The notes beneath the pieces were generated by a model that was not told the origin of the DNA, did not search any database, and saw nothing but the letters and a program-made list of their open reading frames with translations. Source: JBJMHZ01 sp045807125 (GTDB taxonomy: Bacteria; Actinomycetota; Actinomycetes; JAWWOL01). From it: DNA of 64,000 bases. Every line of letters starts with the position of its first letter. Within the stretch, counting starts at the first letter, position 1. The translations under genes were made by a program, and so were the position numbers. This document shows positions 17,807 to 27,984 of this stretch, piece after piece. The stretch covers positions 41,575-105,574 of the forward strand of contig JBJMHZ010000023.1 in assembly GCA_045807125.1 (NCBI GenBank), given 5' to 3'.

Positions 17807-19501
17807 CTACTGGGTCTTGACGCCCCAGTCCCAGATGTTCCAGACCGGCCCGGCGTTGGTCGGGTTGTCCTGGATGTTGACGTACTTGTTGCGGTAGGCG
17901 ATGAAGGTCGGCTTCTGGTAGAGCGGCATCGTCACGATGTCGGCCCAGAGCTGCTTGTCGACGTCGTTCATCATCGAGATCGCCTGCTTGGGGTCGGTCT
18001 GCTGGATCGCCTGCCCCAGCATCTGGTCGACGTTCTTGTTGCTGTAGTCGAGCCAGTTCTCGCCGCCGCCGGTCTTGTAGAGGTCGACGTTGCTGGACAC
18101 CGGGAACGGCGTGCCGACCCAGGCGAAGTCCGCGATGTCGTACTTCATGTTCGGCGTGATGTCACCGAAGAACTTGTCGGCCGGGTAGTTCTTGATGTTG
18201 ATCTTGATGCCGACCTTGGCCATCTGCTGCTTGAAGATGGTCTCCTGGTTCTGGCGCAGCGCGTTGCCCGCGGTGGTGCTGATGTCGAGCGCGAGCGTCT
18301 GGCCGTTCTTCGTGTACCACTGGCCCGACTTGGTCCAGCCGCCGGCCTGCAGCGTCTGCTGGGCCTGCGACGCGTTGCCGTTGCCGAGGCCGCCCGAGTT
18401 GTCCTGGTAGCCCTGCTGGCCAGGCATGAAGATCCGGTTGTTGAGGACCTGCGCCTTGTCGGTGAACTGCTGGATCGTCGCGGCGAGCATCTGCTTGCGG
18501 TCCATGCCCTGCGAGATCGCCAGCCGAACGGCCTTCTCCTTGAGGAAGGGGTTCTTCTGGTTGTAGTCGAAGTGCTCGAAGACCGCGCCCAGGTTGACCT
18601 CGCTGGTCACGTTGGGGATGGCCTTGACCTGCTGGATGATGTCGGTCTGCGGCTGCGGGTAGATGATGTCCACCTCGCCGTTCTGCAGCGCCTGCGGCTC
18701 GGCGGTCTCCTCCGCGAGGAAGCGGAAGGTGACCGAGTCGAGGTGCGGCTTCTTGCCGTAGTAGCCGTCCCAGCGGGTCTCCGTGACGCTCTGGTCCTTC
18801 TGGAAGCCGGTGATCTTAAACGGGCCGCCGGTCCAGTCGGGCGGGTTGCCCTCGAGCTGGGTGTTGAAGGCCTTCGCGCCGCCCGATGCGAACAGGTGGG
18901 CCGGCAGCAGCGCGCCGAACAGCGACTTCCAGTCGGTGAACGGCGTGGCGAAGGTCACGACGACGTCGCGGTCGCTGGCGCCCTGGGCGACGCTCTCGAT
19001 GTTGGCGTAGCCGGTCGTCGACGCGCACACGTACTTGGTGTCCTTGCCGTTGCAGGCGTCGAACATGTACTTGAAGTCGTCGACCCCGATCGGCGTGCCG
19101 TCGGACCAGGCAGCCTTCTGCTGGAGCTTGTAGGTGACGACCTGCTTGCCCCCGGTGGTCGAGACGGTGGGCTCACCGGCCAGGAGGTTCTTGTCAGCGT
19201 GCAGTGAGTAGTCGGGGTAGATGTCGAAGGTGGTGGGGAGCACCGCCGGCGACATCACGAGCGCGCAGATGGCCAGGGCATCGTTGGCCTGGTTGACGTT
19301 GAACCCGGGGCATGCCTGGGCATAGGCGAAGGTCGCCTGACCGCCGTTGGCCACCGCCTGGGTGGTCCGCACCGCGCGAGACGTGGCGGGCCCCGTGTTG
19401 CCGCTCGACCCCGTGTTGCTGCCGCCACCACAGGCGGCGGCGCCTAGGGCGAGCACGGCGATCGGCGCCAGGGCCGCCGCCCGCTTCCGGAACTGCTGCA
19501 C
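17807..19501 (-). CDS. dppA: Peptide ABC transporter substrate-binding lipoprotein (family 5)
   Basis: A 564-residue SBP_bac_5 protein that captures peptides outside the membrane for DppBCDF. A signal sequence (KRAAALAPIAVLALGAAAC) ends in a lipobox-like AAAC, so Cys is probably lipidated, followed by a Gly/Ser/Asn linker. The body contains the family stretch WSDGTPIGVDDFKYMFD and a C-terminal W-rich end. The GTG at 19501 is chosen because GGAGG lies five bases upstream and it begins right at the signal peptide. The ligand could be another small molecule: family 5 also binds nickel, heme and sugars. Confidence 0.88.
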   Translation of the reverse strand: MQQFRKRAAALAPIAVLALGAAACGGGSNTGSSGNTGPATSRAVRTTQAVANGGQATFAYAQACPGFNVNQANDALAICALVMSPAVLPTTFDIYPDYSLHADKNLLAGEPTVSTTGGKQVVTYKLQQKAAWSDGTPIGVDDFKYMFDACNGKDTKYVCASTTGYANIESVAQGASDRDVVVTFATPFTDWKSLFGALLPAHLFASGGAKAFNTQLEGNPPDWTGGPFKITGFQKDQSVTETRWDGYYGKKPHLDSVTFRFLAEETAEPQALQNGEVDIIYPQPQTDIIQQVKAIPNVTSEVNLGAVFEHFDYNQKNPFLKEKAVRLAISQGMDRKQMLAATIQQFTDKAQVLNNRIFMPGQQGYQDNSGGLGNGNASQAQQTLQAGGWTKSGQWYTKNGQTLALDISTTAGNALRQNQETIFKQQMAKVGIKINIKNYPADKFFGDITPNMKYDIADFAWVGTPFPVSSNVDLYKTGGGENWLDYSNKNVDQMLGQAIQQTDPKQAISMMNDVDKQLWADIVTMPLYQKPTFIAYRNKYVNIQDNPTNAGPVWNIWDWGVKTQ

Positions 19502-19571
19502 TGTTTCCTCCTCGTCCCGCCGCAGCGAGAGGGTGGGTCCGCGGCACACGCAGCCGCAGATTGGTGGGGCG

Positions 19572-19602
19572 ACTATATTCACCTGGCCGGACGGCACCGC
19601 AA
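19572..19602 (-). promoter_or_regulatory. Candidate sigma-70-type promoter of the dpp operon
   Basis: On the minus strand TTGCGG (19597-19602) is followed after 19 bases by TATAGT (19572-19577). Transcription would begin near 19565, about 60 bases before the dppA start. The -10 is strong; the spacer is long by two bases. This is the most AT-rich spot in the spacer. Confidence 0.5.
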
Positions 19603-19683
19603 CCGCGACTGCTCGCTGATGCGAAATCGTGATCTGACGGTGATCTGCCCGGAGCAGGCTGCAACCGCGCCGCCGTGGCGCCC

Positions 19684-19705
19684 CCGGGCAACGCGCCTTG
19701 CCCGG
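19684..19705 (-). terminator. Stem-loop after tpiA
   Basis: CCGGGCAA (19684-19691) pairs perfectly with TTGCCCGG (19698-19705) around a six-base loop. It lies about 90 bases beyond the tpiA stop in the spacer before the dpp promoter. A second imperfect GC-rich hairpin is at about 19742-19761. Neither has a U-run, which is common in high-GC actinobacteria. Confidence 0.45.
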
Positions 19706-19792
19706 CGGCCGTCCGGAAGATCGCGTGGGCCGGGGGCTCCGGCCGCCCCTCGGGAGGCGGCTCGGACGGCCCGGGGCCGCTCGGACGGCGGC

Positions 19793-20602
19793 TCAGACGG
19801 CGGTGCGCTCGTACTGGCAGATCGCCGTGAACGCGTCGGCGTCGATGCTCGCCCCGCCCACCAGCGCCCCGTCGATGTCGGGCTGGGCCATGATCGCGGC
19901 CACGTTGTCCGGCTTGACCGATCCGCCGTAGAGGATGCGGACCCCGTCGGCGAGGTCACCGGAGTGCAGCTCGGCGAGCCGGGTGCGCAGGGCCGCGCAC
20001 ACCTCCTGGGCGTCCTCCGGCGTCGCCACCTCGCCGGTGCCGATCGCCCATACCGGCTCATAGGCGACCACGAGGGTGCGAACCGCCTCGGCCGCAACGC
20101 CGGCGAGCGCCCCGGCGAGCTGGTCGACGGCGTGCCCGACGTGGCCGCCGGCGCGCCGCACGTCGAGGCCCTCCCCCACGCAGAGGATCGGAACGATGCC
20201 GGACGCGATCGCGGCCCGTGCCTTGGCGCCGACGACCTCGTCGGTCTCGCCGTGGTGCAGGCGGCGCTCGGAGTGGCCGACCACCACGTACGAGCAGCCC
20301 AGCTTGGCGAGCATCGCCCCGCTCACCTCGCCGGTGTAGGCGCCGCCTCCATGCACCGAGACGTCCTGGGCGCCGTAGCCGAGGAGCAGCCGGTCGCCGT
20401 CGATCAGCGTCTGCACGCTGCGCAGGTCGGTGTACGGCGGCAGCACGACGACCTCCACCCGCGCGAACAGATCCTCGGGCAGGGCGAAGGCGAGCTTCTG
20501 CACGAGCGCGATGGCCTCGAGGTGGTTGAGGTTCATCTTCCAGTTGCCGGCGATGAGCGGCAGCCGGCCCTTGACCTTGGTCTCAGGGGTTCGACGGGCC
20601 AC
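19793..20602 (-). CDS. tpiA: Triosephosphate isomerase
   Basis: A 269-residue TIM-barrel enzyme interconverting dihydroxyacetone phosphate and glyceraldehyde 3-phosphate. Catalytic residues are visible: the Lys of GNWKMN (~residue 22), the His of VVGHSERR, the Glu of AYEPVWAIGTG, and the phosphate loop YGGSVKPDN. GTG start overlaps the pgk stop by 20 bases, so the two are coupled. About 10-15 residues longer at the N terminus than the shortest homologues, so a later start is possible. Confidence 0.96.
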   Translation of the reverse strand: MARRTPETKVKGRLPLIAGNWKMNLNHLEAIALVQKLAFALPEDLFARVEVVVLPPYTDLRSVQTLIDGDRLLLGYGAQDVSVHGGGAYTGEVSGAMLAKLGCSYVVVGHSERRLHHGETDEVVGAKARAAIASGIVPILCVGEGLDVRRAGGHVGHAVDQLAGALAGVAAEAVRTLVVAYEPVWAIGTGEVATPEDAQEVCAALRTRLAELHSGDLADGVRILYGGSVKPDNVAAIMAQPDIDGALVGGASIDADAFTAICQYERTAV

Positions 20603-21833
20603 CGGTGTCCTCCAGCGCGACGAGTCCGGGCAGCTGCTTGCCCTCGAGGTACTCGAGGCTGGCGCCGCCGCCGGTAGAGACGTGCCCGAAGCCGTCCTCG
20701 GGCAGCCCGAGCCTGCGCACCGCAGCCGCCGAGTCGCCGCCTCCCACGACCGACAGGCCCGGCGACGCGGCGACCGCCTCGGCCACCACCCGGGTGCCGG
20801 CCGCGAACGGCTCGACCTCGAACACGCCCATCGGTCCGTTCCAGAACACCGTGCGGGCGTCGCGGAGCAGCTCGGCGAAGCGGGCCGCGGTGCGCGGGCC
20901 GATGTCGAGGCCCTTGGCGCCGGCCTCGATGCCCTTGGCCCCCTCGCCGAGCGGGACGGTCTCGGTGACGGCGTCGGCGCTGACCTCGGTGGCGACCACC
21001 ACGTCGTCGGGCAGCACCAGCTCGACGCCGCGCTGCTTCGCCGCGTCGAGCAACCCGCGCACGGTGCCGAGCTGGTCGGCCTCGAGCAACGAGTCGCCCA
21101 CCTCGACGCCCTCGGCCGCGAGGAACGTGAAGCACATGCCGCCGCCGATGAGCAGCCGGTCGACCCGGTCGAGCAGGGCCTGGATGACGCCGAGCTTGTC
21201 GGAGACCTTGGAGCCGCCCAGCACGACGACGTACGGCCGTGCCGGGTCGGTCGTCAGCCGGCGCAGCACCGCCACCTCGGCGAGGACGAGCCCGCCGGCC
21301 GCGTGCGGCAGGCGGCCCGGCACGTCGAAGACGCTGGCGTGCTTGCGGTGCACCGCGCCGAACCCGTCGCCCACGTAGGCGTCCAGCCCGCCGCCGAGAC
21401 CGACCAACCGGTCGGCCAGTGCCGACCGCTCGGCATCGTCCTTGCTCGTCTCGGCCGCCTCGAAGCGCAGGTTCTCGAGCAGCGCCACCTCGCCGTCGCC
21501 CAGCCCGGCGACCACCGCGCCGGCCGACTCGCCGGCGACGTCGCCGGCGAAGGCGACCGGGCGGCCCAGCAGGTCGCCGAGGCGCTCGGCGACCGGGCGC
21601 AGCGACAGCTCGGGGACGACCTTTCCCTTCGGCCGGCCGAGGTGGGCGGCCACGACGACCCGCGCGCCAGCCTCGGCGAGCGAGGCGATGGTGGGCAGGC
21701 TGGCCCGGATGCGGCCGTCGTCGGCCACCGCCGGGCCACCGGCACCGGTGTCGAGCGGGACGTTGAGGTCGGACCGGACCAGCACCCGGCGACCGGACAC
21801 GCCCTCCGCGACGAGGTCGTCCAGCGTGCGCAC
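20583..21833 (-). CDS. pgk: Phosphoglycerate kinase
   Basis: A 416-residue two-domain kinase that transfers phosphate from 1,3-bisphosphoglycerate to ADP. Motifs: LVRSDLNVPLD near residue 18, HLGRPKG, GGSKVSDKLGVI in the hinge region and the nucleotide loop GGGDSAAAVRRLG near the C terminus. Lies 6 bases after gap and overlaps tpiA. Ordinary length. Confidence 0.97.
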   Translation of the reverse strand: MRTLDDLVAEGVSGRRVLVRSDLNVPLDTGAGGPAVADDGRIRASLPTIASLAEAGARVVVAAHLGRPKGKVVPELSLRPVAERLGDLLGRPVAFAGDVAGESAGAVVAGLGDGEVALLENLRFEAAETSKDDAERSALADRLVGLGGGLDAYVGDGFGAVHRKHASVFDVPGRLPHAAGGLVLAEVAVLRRLTTDPARPYVVVLGGSKVSDKLGVIQALLDRVDRLLIGGGMCFTFLAAEGVEVGDSLLEADQLGTVRGLLDAAKQRGVELVLPDDVVVATEVSADAVTETVPLGEGAKGIEAGAKGLDIGPRTAARFAELLRDARTVFWNGPMGVFEVEPFAAGTRVVAEAVAASPGLSVVGGGDSAAAVRRLGLPEDGFGHVSTGGGASLEYLEGKQLPGLVALEDTGGPSNP

Positions 21834-21839
21834 GTCGTC

Positions 21840-22850
<1,011 letters not shown>

Positions 22851-22885
22851 GTCAGACTCCTCGCTCGCACTGGGTCCTCGCTTCG

Positions 22886-22891
22886 ACCCTA
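22886..22891 (-). promoter_or_regulatory. Possible -10 element for gap
   Basis: TAGGGT on the minus strand lies about 36 bases before the gap start codon, giving a leader of roughly 29 bases that contains the GAGGAG site. No -35 is evident, so this is tentative. Confidence 0.3.
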
Positions 22892-22951
22892 TCCGAGCCG
22901 GCGCCGGCCGACGCGCGCAGCCTCGCCCGCCGGACGGCCCCTGCGGGCAGG

Positions 22952-23932
22952 TCAGGTGGCCAGCATGTCCGGCGTGAGATTGGCCTCCGTGCCGGGGACG
23001 CCGAGCTCGCCGGCCCGCTTGTCGGCGAGCGCGAGCAGCCGGCGGATGCGGCCGGCGACCGCGTCCTTGGTCATCGGCGGGTCGGCGAGACCGCCGAGCT
23101 CCTCGAGGCTCGCCTGCGGGTGGGCGAGGCGCAGCATGCCGGCCGCGATGAGGTGGCCGGGCGCCTCGTCGCCGAGGATCTCGAGCGCGCGCTGCACGCG
23201 CGCGCCGGCGGCGACGGCGGCCCGCGCCGAGCGGCGCAGGTTGGCGTCGTCGAAGTTGGCCAGCCGGTTGGCGGTCGCCCGCACCTCCCGGCGCATGCGG
23301 CGCTCCTCCCAGGCGAGCACGCTCTCGTGCGCGCCGATCTTCGTGAGCAGCGCGCTGATCATGTCGCCGTCGCGGATCACGACCCGGTCGACCCCGCGCA
23401 CCTCCCGCGCCCGCGCCGAGACGCCCAGCCGGCGGGCAGCCCCGACGAGGGCGAGCGCGGCCTCCGGCCCCGGCGCGGTGACCTCGAGCGAGCACGAGCG
23501 GCCCGGCTCGGTGAGCGAGCCGTGGGCGAGGAACGCCCCGCGCCAGGCGGCGGCGGCGTCGCAGGTCGCCCCGGCGACCACCTGCGGCGGCAGCCCGCGC
23601 ACCGGCCGGCCGCGCGGGTCGAGCAGGCCGGTCTGCCTGGCGAGGCTCTCGCCGTCCTTGACCACGCGGACGACGTACCGGCTGCCCTTGCGCAGGCCAC
23701 CGGCGGCCACGACGTGCACGTCGACGTGGTGGCCGAACAGCGCGGCGACGTCCTTGCGCAGCCGCCGCGCGGCCGAGCCGGTGTCGAGCTCGGCCTCCAC
23801 GACCACCCGGCCACCCACCAGGTGCAGCGCTCCCCCGAACCGGAGCAGGGCCGCCATCTCGGCCTTCCGGCAGCACGGCTTGGTCACCTCGAGCCGGGAC
23901 AGCTCGTCCTTGACCGCCGCGGTCATCGCCAT
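22952..23932 (-). CDS. whiA: Sporulation/cell-division transcription regulator WhiA
   Basis: A 326-residue WhiA protein: N-terminal homing-endonuclease-like (LAGLIDADG-derived) domain, here TKPCCRKAEMAALLRFGGALHL, joined to a C-terminal helix-turn-helix (PPMTKDAVAGRIRRLLALAD, about 280-300). In sporulating actinomycetes it controls division genes with WhiB; it occurs in all Gram-positives. The ATG at 23932 (MAMT) is preceded by GAGGG. Its first 10 bases overlap the end of yvcK, the conserved order. Confidence 0.96.
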   Translation of the reverse strand: MAMTAAVKDELSRLEVTKPCCRKAEMAALLRFGGALHLVGGRVVVEAELDTGSAARRLRKDVAALFGHHVDVHVVAAGGLRKGSRYVVRVVKDGESLARQTGLLDPRGRPVRGLPPQVVAGATCDAAAAWRGAFLAHGSLTEPGRSCSLEVTAPGPEAALALVGAARRLGVSARAREVRGVDRVVIRDGDMISALLTKIGAHESVLAWEERRMRREVRATANRLANFDDANLRRSARAAVAAGARVQRALEILGDEAPGHLIAAGMLRLAHPQASLEELGGLADPPMTKDAVAGRIRRLLALADKRAGELGVPGTEANLTPDMLAT

Positions 23933-25014
23933 CGCGGGTGTCCCTCTCTGTCGACCCTGGCACGGCCGGCCCGGAACCGCCGGGTGCCGTCCGGCATGCG
24001 CTCGTTGATCGGTGACGAGGCGCCGCGACCGGCCGGTGGCGCCGCCCCGGCGAGGATCTGGTCGTAGACCTTCGCGAGGCGAGCCGGGTCGTGGCGCGGC
24101 GAACCGTCGTCGGTCGCGACCCCCGCGAGCACGACCTCGGCGCCAAGCGTACGCGCGGCGTCCACCAGCACCGAGGGATCCGGCGTCGTCCCCTCGTTGG
24201 CGACCACCACGTCGAGCTCCAGCCCCGGGGCGAACGCGGCCAGCACCTCGAGGTGCGTCTCCGGCGAGAAGTTGGTGGTCTCGCCCTGCTGGGCGCAGAT
24301 GTTGAGGACGACGGCCCGGCGGGCGGACGTGCCGATCAGGGCCGACGCGATGCCGGGGACCAGCAGGTGGGGCAGCACGCTGGTGAACCACGAGCCCGGG
24401 CCGAGCACCACCCAGTCAGCCGACTCGATCGCGGCGACGGCGTCCGGGCAGGCGGGCGGCTCCTCCGGCCGCAGCCGCACGCCGACCACCTGCCCCGACG
24501 TCGTCGCGACGGCGACCTGGCCCACCACCTCGGCCACCGCGCCCGGGTCGTCCGGATCGAGCCCGGCCACGTCGGCCACGATGTCCAGCGGCACCAGCGC
24601 CATCGGCAGCACCCGGCCGCTGGTCTCGAGCAGCCGGGCCGCCGCGTCCAGGGCAGGGACCGTGCCGCCCAGCACGTCGGCGAGCCCGGCGAGCACGAGG
24701 TTGCCGACGGCGTGCCCCGCGAGCTCGCCGGCGCCGTCGAAGCGGTGCTGGAAGACCCGGCGCCACAGCCCGCCGTCCGCCGCCCCGCCCGGCGGGTCGT
24801 CGCCGGCGAGCGCGGCGAGCGCCATCCGCAGATCGCCGGGCGGCAGCAGGTGGGCGAACTCCCGGCGCAGGCGGCCGCTCGACCCGCCGTCGTCGGCGAC
24901 CGTGACGACGGCGGTGACGTCGGGGGTGACCAGGCGCAGGGCCCGCAGCGAGGCCGCGAGGCCGTGGCCGCCGCCGAGCGCGACCACCCGCGGCGGCCGG
25001 CCGGGGCCCGTCAC
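23923..25014 (-). CDS. yvcK: YvcK/CofD-like gluconeogenesis factor
   Basis: A 363-residue CofD-family protein that binds UDP-sugars in other Gram-positives and links carbon metabolism to cell-wall synthesis. Key stretches: VVALGGGHGLAASLRALR at the N terminus, VADDGGSSGRLRREF, and LGPGSWFTSVLPHLLVPGI near residue 220. GTG start overlaps the rapZ stop by four bases. The last ~40 residues are Arg/Gly-rich and variable. Confidence 0.93.
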   Translation of the reverse strand: MTGPGRPPRVVALGGGHGLAASLRALRLVTPDVTAVVTVADDGGSSGRLRREFAHLLPPGDLRMALAALAGDDPPGGAADGGLWRRVFQHRFDGAGELAGHAVGNLVLAGLADVLGGTVPALDAAARLLETSGRVLPMALVPLDIVADVAGLDPDDPGAVAEVVGQVAVATTSGQVVGVRLRPEEPPACPDAVAAIESADWVVLGPGSWFTSVLPHLLVPGIASALIGTSARRAVVLNICAQQGETTNFSPETHLEVLAAFAPGLELDVVVANEGTTPDPSVLVDAARTLGAEVVLAGVATDDGSPRHDPARLAKVYDQILAGAAPPAGRGASSPINERMPDGTRRFRAGRARVDREGHPRWR

Positions 25015-25892
25015 TCGCGCCCCAGGTCGCGATGGACGACCTGCACGTCGACGTCGAAGGAGCCCAGCCGGGCCGCGAGCTCCTCGGCCATCGCGACGCT
25101 GCGGTGCTTGCCGCCGGTGCAGCCCACCGCGAGCGTCGCGTAGTGCTTGCCCTCGGCGCGGTAGCCCTCGGTCACGACGCGCAGCAGGTCGGTGAGGCCG
25201 TCGAGGAACGGCAGGGCCCCTGGCTGACGGAGCACGTAGTCGCGGACCGCCGGGTCGCAGCCGGTGAGCGGCCGCAGCTCCGGCACCCAGTGCGGGTTGG
25301 GCAGGAACCGGCAGTCGACCACCACGTCGGCGTCGAGCGGCAGGCCGTACTTGTAGCCGAACGACACGACGGTGGCCCGCAGACCGGCGTCGGCGCTCCC
25401 CCCGAAGGCGGCGGCGACCTTGGCCCGCAGCTCGTGCACGTTGAGGTCGCTGGTGTCGACCACGAGGTCGGCCGCGCCCCTCAGCTCGCGCAGCAGCTGC
25501 CGCTCGGCCGCGATCCCGTCGACCAGCCGGCCCTCGCCCTGGAGGGGGTGCGGGCGCCGCACGTTCTCGAACCGGCGCACCAGGTGGTCGTCGCCGGCCT
25601 CGAGGAAGAGGACCTCGGGGTGCACGCCCCTCGACTCGAGCTGCTCGAAGGCCGCCTCCAGATCGGTGAAGAACGCGCCGCTGCGCACGTCGACGACCGC
25701 GGCGATGCGGCTCACCGCGCCCTGCGACCGGCTGCCCAGCTCGGCCATCGTGGGCAGCAGCGAGGGCGGCAGGTTATCGACGACGAACCAGTCGAGATCC
25801 TCGAGGGACTTCGCCGCGGTGCTGCGGCCGGCGCCGGACAGCCCGGTGATGACGAGCAGCCGCAGGGCCGGTGGTACGGGGGGTGCGCTCAC
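25011..25892 (-). CDS. rapZ: RNase adapter RapZ family nucleotide-binding protein
   Basis: A 293-residue RapZ (YvcJ) protein. The P-loop is GLSGAGRSTAAKSLEDL (about 17-33), with the Arg that commonly replaces Lys in this family; the C-terminal half ends with the conserved AVGCTGGKHRSVAMAEELA. In E. coli RapZ directs RNase E to GlmZ RNA; the actinobacterial role is not settled and its genome context with yvcK and whiA suggests cell-wall precursor control. Overlaps uvrC and yvcK by four bases each. Confidence 0.94.
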   Translation of the reverse strand: MSAPPVPPALRLLVITGLSGAGRSTAAKSLEDLDWFVVDNLPPSLLPTMAELGSRSQGAVSRIAAVVDVRSGAFFTDLEAAFEQLESRGVHPEVLFLEAGDDHLVRRFENVRRPHPLQGEGRLVDGIAAERQLLRELRGAADLVVDTSDLNVHELRAKVAAAFGGSADAGLRATVVSFGYKYGLPLDADVVVDCRFLPNPHWVPELRPLTGCDPAVRDYVLRQPGALPFLDGLTDLLRVVTEGYRAEGKHYATLAVGCTGGKHRSVAMAEELAARLGSFDVDVQVVHRDLGRE

Positions 25893-27952
25893 GTGGTCTC
25901 CCTCGCCGGCTCGGTCCGCGTCTCCGGCTCGAGGTCGAGGATCTCACCGGTCGCCGGGTCGATGGCGGGAGTGGGCTCCTCGCGCCGGAGCGCGGCCATC
26001 ACGGCCTCCGCCGTCCGGGGCCCGATGCCGGGCACCTGGGCGATCTCGTCCACGCCGGCCTGCCGCAGCCGCTTGAGCGAGCCGAAGTGCCGCAGCAGCG
26101 CCTTGCGCCTGGTCTCCCCGAGCCCGGCCACGCCGTCGAGGGCGCTGGCCGTCATCGAGCGGGACCGGCGCTGCCGGTGGTAGGTGATCGCGAAGCGGTG
26201 CGCCTCGTCGCGGACCCGCTGGAGCAGGTACAGCGCCTCGCTCGTCCGCGGCAGGATGACCGGGTCGGAGCGCCCCGGCAGCCAGACCTCCTCGAGCCGC
26301 TTGGCCAGCCCGACCAGCGCGACGTCGTCGATGCCGAGCTCGTCGAGGGCGCGGGCGGCGGCCGCGACCTGCGGCGGGCCGCCGTCGACCACCACCAGGT
26401 TGGGCGGGTAGGCGAACTTGCGCGGCCGGCCGGTGACCGGGTCGATCGGGCCGCCGGCGCCGCGCCCGCCCGGCTCGCCGTCCCTGCCGTCCCCGTCGTC
26501 CTCCTCGCCGCCCATGCCGGCGAGCGGCCCCACCTGCTCGCGCTCCTCGAGGTAGCGGGCGAACCGGCGCCGGATCACCTGGTGGATCGACGCGACGTCG
26601 TCCTGCCCGTCGAGGCCGCGGATCGCGAACCGCCGGTACTCGCTCTTGCGGGCGAGGCCGTCCTCGAGCACGACCATGCTGGCCACGACCTCGGTGCCCT
26701 GCAGGTTGGACACGTCGTAGCACTCGATCCGCAACGGCGCCTCGGCGAGCTCGAGCGCGTCCTGGATCTGCTGGAGGGCCTGGCTGCGCGCCGACAGGTC
26801 GCTGGCCCGCTTGAGCTTGTGCAGCTGGAACGCCTGCTGCGCGTTGCGCTGGACCGTCTCGAGCAGCGCCCGCTTGTCGCCCCGCTGCGGCACCCTGATG
26901 TCGACCCGGCCGCGGCGCATCTCGGCGAGCAGCTCGGTGATCGCCTCCGGCTCGGGCGGCAGCTCGGGGACGAGGACCTCGCGCGGGATGCCGTTGCCGG
27001 TCACGTCGTCGCCGTACATCTGGAGCAGGAACAGCTCGACCAGCGCCGCGGTGGACGTGCCCTCGTCCCCGCCGTCGATCTTGTCGATGACCCAGCCGCG
27101 CTGCCCGCGCACCCGGCCGCCGCGGACGTAGAAGACATGGACGGCAGCCTCCAGGGCGTCCTCGGCGAAGGCGATCACGTCGGCGTCCTCGCCGCCGGGC
27201 AGGACCACGGCCTGCTTCTCGGTGGCCCGCTCCAGCGCCTTGATGTGATCGCGCAGGCGGGCGGCCTGCTCGAAGTCGAGATCGTCAGAGGCCTGCTGCA
27301 TCTCGCGCTCCAGCCGGCGGACGAAGCGCGCGGTCTGGCCGGACATGAAGCTGATGAAGTCCTCGACGATCGCCCGGTGCTGGTCGGCGCTCACCCGCTC
27401 GACGCACGGCGCCGAGCACTTGTCGATGTAGCCGAGCAGGCACGGGCGGCCGAGCTGGCGCTGGCGCTTGAAGACGCCGGCCGAGCAGGTGCGGGCCGGG
27501 AAGACGCGCAGCAAGGTGTCAAGGGTCTCGCGGATCGCCCACGCGTGCGCGTACGGGCCGAAGTAGCGCACGCCCCGGCGGCGCGGGCCGCGCATCACCT
27601 GGAGCCTCGGGTACTCCTCGTACAGCGTGACGGCGAGGCTCGGGTAGCTCTTGTCGTCGCGGTAGCGGATGTTGAACCGCGGGTCGAACTCCTTGATCCA
27701 GTTGTACTCGAGCTGGAGCGCCTCGACCTCGGTCGTCACCACCGTCCACTCGACCGAGCCGGCCGAGCGGACCATGGTCTGGGTCCGCGGGTGCAGGTTG
27801 TAGATGTCCTGGAAGTACGACCCGAGCCGGGCGCGCAGGTTCTTCGCCTTGCCGACGTAGATGACCCGGCCGTGCTCGTCGCGGAACTTGTAGACCCCCG
27901 GCGACTCTGGCACCGACCCGGGAGCGGGTCGGTAGCTTGCCGGGTCTGCCAC
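25889..27952 (-). CDS. uvrC: Excinuclease ABC subunit C
   Basis: A 687-residue nuclease that makes both incisions in nucleotide excision repair. Domains in order: GIY-YIG (PGVYKFRDEHGRVIYVGKAK, ~17-36), a Cys-rich patch, the UVR motif (~200-235), the RNase-H-like domain containing VVVDGGPPQ, and tandem helix-hairpin-helix repeats (GETRRKALLRHFGS, VPGIGPRTAEAV). An acidic, Gly-rich insertion (GMGGEEDDGDGRDGEPGG) before the RNase H core is common in actinobacteria. GTG start. A TAGGCT hexamer (27960-27965, minus strand) ends 7 bases before it, which fits a leaderless transcript. Confidence 0.95.
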   Translation of the reverse strand: MADPASYRPAPGSVPESPGVYKFRDEHGRVIYVGKAKNLRARLGSYFQDIYNLHPRTQTMVRSAGSVEWTVVTTEVEALQLEYNWIKEFDPRFNIRYRDDKSYPSLAVTLYEEYPRLQVMRGPRRRGVRYFGPYAHAWAIRETLDTLLRVFPARTCSAGVFKRQRQLGRPCLLGYIDKCSAPCVERVSADQHRAIVEDFISFMSGQTARFVRRLEREMQQASDDLDFEQAARLRDHIKALERATEKQAVVLPGGEDADVIAFAEDALEAAVHVFYVRGGRVRGQRGWVIDKIDGGDEGTSTAALVELFLLQMYGDDVTGNGIPREVLVPELPPEPEAITELLAEMRRGRVDIRVPQRGDKRALLETVQRNAQQAFQLHKLKRASDLSARSQALQQIQDALELAEAPLRIECYDVSNLQGTEVVASMVVLEDGLARKSEYRRFAIRGLDGQDDVASIHQVIRRRFARYLEEREQVGPLAGMGGEEDDGDGRDGEPGGRGAGGPIDPVTGRPRKFAYPPNLVVVDGGPPQVAAAARALDELGIDDVALVGLAKRLEEVWLPGRSDPVILPRTSEALYLLQRVRDEAHRFAITYHRQRRSRSMTASALDGVAGLGETRRKALLRHFGSLKRLRQAGVDEIAQVPGIGPRTAEAVMAALRREEPTPAIDPATGEILDLEPETRTEPARETT

Positions 27953-27959
27953 GGCGTCA

Positions 27960-27965
27960 AGCCTA
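27960..27965 (-). promoter_or_regulatory. Possible leaderless -10 element for uvrC operon
   Basis: TAGGCT on the minus strand with 7 bases to the uvrC GTG; transcription would start at or next to the start codon. The bases further upstream do not fit the RecA-NDp motif seen at uvrA and uvrB. Confidence 0.4.
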
Positions 27966-27984
27966 ACCGGCTCCGCGACCGGCC

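Noticed and set aside
27953..27984. RecA-NDp motif upstream of uvrC
   Set aside because: The -10 (TAGGCT) is present but the TGTCGG core is not at the right distance.
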